From: Spirosoma aerolatum
GTDB taxonomy: Bacteria; Bacteroidota; Bacteroidia; Cytophagales; Spirosomataceae
Assembly: GCF_002056795.1 (NCBI RefSeq)
Contig: NZ_CP020104.1
Span: 2,429,001-2,493,000 of the forward strand
Length of the DNA: 64,000 nucleotides
Direction: 5' to 3'
The notes under the pieces were generated by a model that saw nothing but the letters and a program-made list of their open reading frames with translations, did not search any database and was not told where the DNA came from. This document shows, in pieces, positions 58,924 to 64,000 of this stretch; position 1 is the first letter of the stretch; each line of letters opens with the position of its first letter. Both the position numbers and the translations under genes were made by a program.

Positions 58924-61900
58924 ATGCATTCTTGTCTATTGAACCGTAATGTATGGCTCAGGATTATGAGAATTTCAAGCCTACAACTTTTATTCGTCCT
59001 TACATTGACAAATGTAAGCTTAGCCCTCGATGGCAAAGCCCAGGAGCTTTTAACTCGGCGTGTTAGTATCTCGGCCCAAAACGAGGATGTTGAGGTAACG
59101 ATCAAACGAATCGAGAAACTGGCGAATGTTCAATTCCTCTTTAGTCGGGAAATCATTCAGTCAAAACGAAAGATTAATTATCAGGCTAAAAATGAGCGGC
59201 TTTCTCTCGTATTAGACCGCATTTTGTCTCCGCTCAATCTGAGTTATGAGGTGGTTGGCCAGCAGATCGTTATCAAGCGGGACATTGCTCCTGTTGCGAT
59301 TCCGCAGGATAAAACCTCTGGCGAAATTCAGTTAGATCAGCCGCAGGATCGGCAAATCACGGGCCGGGTCACGGCCGAAACGGGCGAGGGATTACCCGGT
59401 GTAAATATCCAGATTAAGAATACGACGCGGGGTACGACCACCGATGTGAATGGTAATTACCGACTGTCGGCTCCCGACGATGCGGGTACCGTACTGGTTT
59501 ATTCCTTCATCGGTTATGCGACCCAGGAAGTAGCCGTAGGTACCCGATCAGTGGTCAATATTACGATGGCGGCTGATGACAAAACGCTTACTGAAGTAGT
59601 GGTAGTTGGGTATGGTACGCAGCGCAAACGCGACATTACGGGAGCCGTCGCTTCGGTGAATGAGACGACCTTAAAGGAAGTTCCCGCGCCTAACCTGCTT
59701 AATCAGCTAAAAGGTCGGGCCGCCGGGGTATCTATTGTGAGTAACGGAACGACACCCGGTGCGCAGCCCCAAATCCGTATTCGGGGTAATCGGACGTTGA
59801 CCAGCAGCACAAACCCAAGTACGGGCGATAACCTGGATGGACCGCTAGTCGTCGTGGATGGGATACCCTATGGCGGGCTGAATGATATCAACCCGGACGA
59901 CATCGTTAACCTGGAGATTCTGAAAGATGCATCGGCTACGGCGATTTATGGATCGAGAGGTTCAGGGGGCGTCATTCTGGTAACTACTAAACGGGGGAAA
60001 GTGGGCAAGCCTGTATTCTCGTATGACGGCTATCATGGTGTAACCACCATTATGGGCAAATACAATGTCTTTAATGGCTCTGAGTACGCCCAGTTTAAAG
60101 CCGATGCCATTAAATACAATCGGACGGCCCCCGGCACAACAGCCTATCCGCTTACCCAGAAAGAGCAGGACGCACTGGCAGCCGGTGTTTCGACCGACTG
60201 GCAGGATTTGATTTACAAATCGGGTTTCATGACCAACCACCAGTTGGGCATGACGGGTGGTGTCGAAAATACGCAGTATTCGCTGGGCCTTGGCTATTTC
60301 AATGAGACAGGGATTATTCCCGGCCAGGATTTTACCCGGGTCAACATCCGGGCTACTATCGATCAGCGCATTGGCAAGCGGATTAAAGTTGGCTTGAATA
60401 CACTCAATACCCTCACCTATACCAATACGCCAGGAGGTGGTGGGATTCCAGGTGGTCTGGTTAGTTTAACCCCATTGGCATCGCCCTATAATGCCGATGG
60501 CTCGGTAAACCTGTTCCCGGCAGAAGGGTCCATCGATGCCGCCCGGATCAGCCCTCTGACGATCATCACCAAGAAAGATTCGTATTTAAACCGCACACGT
60601 TCGATACGGACGTTCAACAGCCTGTACGCCGAAGTGAACCTGCTGCCTGGGTTGCGCTACCGCTTTAATGCCGGTTTGAATTTCAGCCAGTCGAATTTTA
60701 ATGGCTATAATGGCCCGCTGACCTATTTTAACACCGCTACGGTTCAGTCGTCGTCCAACGCCGAGATCAGCAATACCGAATATTGGGATGTAAACCTCCA
60801 GCATTTGTTGTATTTCGATAAAACGTTTGGCAAACACAAACTGGGCGCTACGGCACTGTACGAATATACCAAAAACCACTCGCTGGGTAGCCGGTTTACG
60901 ATCACGGGGGTTCCGGCCGATTACATTAAAACGGGGAATTTCTCGCTGGCTTCCGGCACACCCGTGGCAGCTTCCGATTACGGAAACTCCTTTTCCGAAA
61001 CGGGTTTGCTTTCGTACATGGGTCGGGTAAACTATAGCTACAATGACCGCTACCTGCTGACCCTGACGTTGCGCCGGGATGGGTCGTCGACTCTCTCACC
61101 TGCCAATCGGTACTTTAACTATCCGGCCATTGGGGCAGGGTGGAATATCATCGAGGAACCTTTCATGAAAAGCGTTCCAACGATTTCGAACCTGAAACTA
61201 CGGGGGAGCTGGGGCATTTCGGGTAACCGGAACGTAGGAGCCTATGCAACGCTCGGCGCGCTGTCGGCCGGTTATTATAATTTCGGTACGGGCACCGCTG
61301 GCCAGCAACTGGCCTATACGGTTACCAGCCTTCCGGCGACCAATCTAGGCTGGCAGTCGACAGAACAGATCGATATTGGCCTTGACTTTGGTGTGCTGAA
61401 CAACCGCATTACGGGTTCGATTGATTACTACCACCAGAAAACGAAGGATATTCTGTTGTCTGTGCCACTACCTGCTAGTAATGGAGCCGGATCGACGCTG
61501 AAAAATCTGGGCAAAACAGAAGGAAAAGGGCTGGAAACGTCGCTGACGGTCGACATTTTCCGAAACCCCAAGGGCTTTAACTGGAGCGTAGATGCTGTTT
61601 ATTATTTCAACCGCGAGAAAATCACCCAGCTCACCACCCCAACCGAACTGTCGAACGTAGGCGCAGGCTGGTTTGTTGGCCAACCTCTATCGGTCATCTA
61701 CGATTATAAGAAGATCGGTATCTGGCAAACCTCCGATAAAGAAAATGGTACATTGGCCAAACAAACCTCTCCGGTTCAGTTTCCGGGCCAGATTCGGGTA
61801 GAAGATGTCAATGGTGATGGTAAGATTGACCCGTCTGATCGGCAGATTCTGGGTAATTTCCAGCCCAAGTTTGAAGCTGGTCTGACCAATCGGTTCAACT

Positions 61901-62427
61901 ACAAAAACTTCGATCTGTCTATTGTGACGTTCGCCCGCATGGGCATGAAAGTCGTGGTTCCCTACCTGACCGGTAATTCGGGCGGTGGCGGTGGATTTGC
62001 CTTCTTCAACCAGGCGCGTTCCAATCAGGTGAAAGTTGATTACTGGACCGAAACCAATCCAACCAATGCCTTCCCGGCACCTGACGCGGGTAGTGCGGTT
62101 GCCTACTTTGCCTCAACATTGGGGTATTATGATGGTTCGTTCATAAAAGTCAGAAGCATCAATCTCGGCTACACCGTTTCGGGTCAGTTACTCAGAAAAG
62201 TAGGTATGAACTCGGCCCGGCTGTACCTGAACGTCACCAACCCGTTGATCCTGTATTCGCCGTTGGTGCGCGATAAACTGGCTGTTGATCCAGAAGGGAA
62301 CGGCTATGCTAGCTCTACCGTAAGTTCCCAGGGAGCGGATACGGCCACGCAGCAGCGTCAGATTGCCATAAACCTCAATAACCCGCCCGTTCGCCAATTT
62401 ACGTTTGGTGTCAATCTTAAATTCTAA
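58924..62427 (+). CDS. SusC-family TonB-dependent transducer with STN domain
   Basis: I choose the ATG at 58924, which places a 21-residue basic region before the signal core (LLFVLTLTNVSLA), as is usual for these proteins; the ATG at 58834 would add 30 residues of improbable sequence. The product has 1,167 residues. An STN domain follows the signal (VTIKRIEKLANVQFLFSREI, LNLSYEVVGQQIVIK). Next come the carboxypeptidase-regulatory-like domain (ITGRVTAETGEGLPGVNIQI), the TonB box and plug (LTEVVVVGYGTQRKRDITGA, LEILKDASATAIYGSRGSGG) and the barrel ending in FGVNLKF. STN couples substrate import to the FecR/ECF pair just upstream. Probable substrates are xylo-oligosaccharides, given the neighbouring GH10. 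Confidence 0.95.
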   Translation: MHSCLLNRNVWLRIMRISSLQLLFVLTLTNVSLALDGKAQELLTRRVSISAQNEDVEVTIKRIEKLANVQFLFSREIIQSKRKINYQAKNERLSLVLDRILSPLNLSYEVVGQQIVIKRDIAPVAIPQDKTSGEIQLDQPQDRQITGRVTAETGEGLPGVNIQIKNTTRGTTTDVNGNYRLSAPDDAGTVLVYSFIGYATQEVAVGTRSVVNITMAADDKTLTEVVVVGYGTQRKRDITGAVASVNETTLKEVPAPNLLNQLKGRAAGVSIVSNGTTPGAQPQIRIRGNRTLTSSTNPSTGDNLDGPLVVVDGIPYGGLNDINPDDIVNLEILKDASATAIYGSRGSGGVILVTTKRGKVGKPVFSYDGYHGVTTIMGKYNVFNGSEYAQFKADAIKYNRTAPGTTAYPLTQKEQDALAAGVSTDWQDLIYKSGFMTNHQLGMTGGVENTQYSLGLGYFNETGIIPGQDFTRVNIRATIDQRIGKRIKVGLNTLNTLTYTNTPGGGGIPGGLVSLTPLASPYNADGSVNLFPAEGSIDAARISPLTIITKKDSYLNRTRSIRTFNSLYAEVNLLPGLRYRFNAGLNFSQSNFNGYNGPLTYFNTATVQSSSNAEISNTEYWDVNLQHLLYFDKTFGKHKLGATALYEYTKNHSLGSRFTITGVPADYIKTGNFSLASGTPVAASDYGNSFSETGLLSYMGRVNYSYNDRYLLTLTLRRDGSSTLSPANRYFNYPAIGAGWNIIEEPFMKSVPTISNLKLRGSWGISGNRNVGAYATLGALSAGYYNFGTGTAGQQLAYTVTSLPATNLGWQSTEQIDIGLDFGVLNNRITGSIDYYHQKTKDILLSVPLPASNGAGSTLKNLGKTEGKGLETSLTVDIFRNPKGFNWSVDAVYYFNREKITQLTTPTELSNVGAGWFVGQPLSVIYDYKKIGIWQTSDKENGTLAKQTSPVQFPGQIRVEDVNGDGKIDPSDRQILGNFQPKFEAGLTNRFNYKNFDLSIVTFARMGMKVVVPYLTGNSGGGGGFAFFNQARSNQVKVDYWTETNPTNAFPAPDAGSAVAYFASTLGYYDGSFIKVRSINLGYTVSGQLLRKVGMNSARLYLNVTNPLILYSPLVRDKLAVDPEGNGYASSTVSSQGADTATQQRQIAINLNNPPVRQFTFGVNLKF

Positions 62428-62441
62428 CTGTCGACATTCCC

Positions 62442-64000
62442 ATGAAAGCAATAAAAATTGGATTTATCGTTAGCCTGACCGCTCTGATGAGTACGGGTTG
62501 CGAAAAAATATTGGAGGAGAATCCACAGTCACAAATTGTTCCGTCTTACTTCAACAGCGCAGCCGGGGTGCTGGGCGGCATTGCCGGAGTATACAATGAC
62601 ATTCGATCACAGTGGGGCACGGAAGGCTTCACTGTTGAAATGCAGGCGGGAACCGACGAGTTTTTGCAGGGAGCCAGCTCAGGCGGTGGGCCTGCCTATA
62701 CCTACAACGGCCTGAACGGGAGTAACTTCGGTGCAGCCTGGGGCACGGCTTTCCAGGATATCAATACGCTGAATGGCGTGCTTCAGTACGGACAGACGAT
62801 TGATTTGCCAGAAGCAACCCGGAAGCAATATCTGGCTCAGGCCAAGTTTCTACGGGGTTTCTGGTACTTTTATCTGGTTCAGACCTGGGGTGATGTGCCA
62901 CTCAATACCACCTTTATTACGGTAGCTTCTCAGGCCGCATCTCGCCAGCCGGCGGCTCAGGTATATGAACAGATCATTAAGGATCTGACGGAAGCCGCTG
63001 CCGATCTGCCCAATACGCCGACCGCTCCATTCCTGGGGAAAGCCGCTACCAAACCAGTAGCCCAGTTGCTGCTGGCGAAGGCATACCTGACCCGTGGCTG
63101 GCTCAACAATACAGCCGCTGATTTTACGCAGGCCGCTTCCATTTGTGCGGATATTATCGCCAATAAATCAGCGTACGGTCTCGACTTGTGGCAGGATTTT
63201 GGCGATGCGTTCGTGCCCGCCAATGATTACGGGAAAGAAACCATGTTTGTCAGCGACCACGTGCTTGATCCCAAATATGGCTACTATACAGTCGGTGGAG
63301 CAGCTAGTGGTGGGGCGGCTCAAAACCTGAGCCCCTGGTTTACAAATTGGAACTATCCGAACAACAGCGGAGTCAACTCCTACAAAAGTGCCACGGGGGG
63401 ATTTGTTAATAGCGGTACTTCGCTGATGATCCGGGATTCGCAATACGGTCGCCCCTACGTTCGGATGCGTCCTAACAGCTACAAATGGACTACAGGGACA
63501 AATGCCGGTAAAAATTATTTTCTGGATCAGGCCTTTACGAATCGTACTATCGATTCACGGTTCATGAACTCGTTTTATACTGTTTATATTTCCAATACCT
63601 CGGTTACGAATAGTGCCACGGCGGCCAATAACAAGCGGGGCATTAGTTATACGACGGTAGTTGGTGCCGATACGGCCGTTTGGATACCCGATTTTGAGGT
63701 AGAAGGAGCGCCACAATTTATCGGTACACGCCCATTCAAGGGTATTGTTGTGCCTCCGAGTATGTGGGATAACGGCATTTTCCCGGCTCTGAAGAAATTT
63801 ATGGACCCGAGCCGGGGCGCTAACTTCAACGACCCATCGACCCGCCCCTGTGTGCTGTACCGTTTTTCGGATGTGTACCTGACAGGTGCCGAAGCGTATC
63901 TGAAAGCAGGCGATGCGGCTAAGGCGGCTTCTTTGCTCAACGTGGTTCGGCAACGGGCGGCTTATCGGAAAACCAATACAGCGGCTCAGAACGCTGCGGC
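62442..64000 (+). CDS. SusD/RagB-family lipoprotein (3' end beyond window)
   Basis: The ATG at 62442 is 14 bases after the SusC stop. The frame is open to the window end (519 codons). The signal peptide ends in lipobox MSTGC. SusD features are present: SAAGVLGGIAGVYNDI, QYLAQAKFLRGFWYFYLVQTWGDVP, YEQIIKDLTEAAADLP, and near the edge CVLYRFSDVYLTGAEAYLKAG. It forms the lid of the preceding SusC and binds the glycan. Only a short C-terminal part should be missing. Confidence 0.94.
   Translation, partial: MKAIKIGFIVSLTALMSTGCEKILEENPQSQIVPSYFNSAAGVLGGIAGVYNDIRSQWGTEGFTVEMQAGTDEFLQGASSGGGPAYTYNGLNGSNFGAAWGTAFQDINTLNGVLQYGQTIDLPEATRKQYLAQAKFLRGFWYFYLVQTWGDVPLNTTFITVASQAASRQPAAQVYEQIIKDLTEAAADLPNTPTAPFLGKAATKPVAQLLLAKAYLTRGWLNNTAADFTQAASICADIIANKSAYGLDLWQDFGDAFVPANDYGKETMFVSDHVLDPKYGYYTVGGAASGGAAQNLSPWFTNWNYPNNSGVNSYKSATGGFVNSGTSLMIRDSQYGRPYVRMRPNSYKWTTGTNAGKNYFLDQAFTNRTIDSRFMNSFYTVYISNTSVTNSATAANNKRGISYTTVVGADTAVWIPDFEVEGAPQFIGTRPFKGIVVPPSMWDNGIFPALKKFMDPSRGANFNDPSTRPCVLYRFSDVYLTGAEAYLKAGDAAKAASLLNVVRQRAAYRKTNTAAQNAA

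Overview
The window looks like chromosomal DNA of a Bacteroidota bacterium of the Cytophagales, most like Spirosoma or a close relative. The evidence is two SusC/SusD pairs, a FecI/FecR/STN-SusC trans-envelope signalling set, lipoproteins with Bacteroidota-type signals, few Shine-Dalgarno sequences, promoter candidates of the TTTG/TAnnTTTG type, and caspase/CHAT proteins with long WD40 or TPR arrays. This is inference from gene content; no rRNA or tRNA gene is visible.

Bases 1-26,733 form an envelope-protein region. At the left edge are four exported proteins on the minus strand: a PKD+PPC-type lipoprotein cut by the window edge, a beta-barrel protein, a small lipoprotein and a PPC-type protein. 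Then comes a dense group of exported clan-CD (caspase-fold) proteins. Two are adjacent WD40-caspase paralogues whose last 1.8 kb are almost identical while their WD40 sensors differ. There is also a TPR-CHAT protein with a C-terminal membrane anchor, an ankyrin-TPR-CHAT gene split by an IS3-family element, and a caspase with a DUF4384-like tail. Interleaved are an M48-type metallopeptidase-TPR protein, two lipoproteins and two oppositely oriented sigma/anti-sigma pairs. I see this as a candidate envelope surveillance or cell-fate system of constant proteolytic modules with diversifying repeat sensors.

Bases 26,734-55,087 are mostly minus-strand carbohydrate genes. They encode a glycosidase-like protein of unclear family, a DegT/DnrJ aminotransferase, an esterase D-like hydrolase with a class III-type alcohol dehydrogenase, an RraA-family aldolase, a Tat-exported LamG+SMP-30 protein, a hexuronate-type MFS transporter, a GH2 enzyme, an SDR, a glucarate-dehydratase-like enolase-superfamily enzyme, two GH10 xylanases, a GH5-type mannanase-like enzyme, SusD, SusC and an IclR regulator. 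Together they could capture and depolymerise hemicellulose (xylan, glucuronoxylan or glucomannan) and oxidise or dehydrate the derived sugar acids. An orphan TPR histidine kinase, a small zinc-ribbon protein and a decayed antitoxin/PIN-toxin pair interrupt the strand. Several intercistronic spaces hold palindromic repeats placed just after stop codons.

Bases 55,088-64,000 run on the plus strand: a GH10 xylanase, an ECF sigma factor, a FecR-type anti-sigma factor, an STN-containing SusC and a SusD cut by the right edge. This is a typical substrate-sensing, self-inducing polysaccharide utilisation locus. The only gap above 300 bases is 55,088-55,690.
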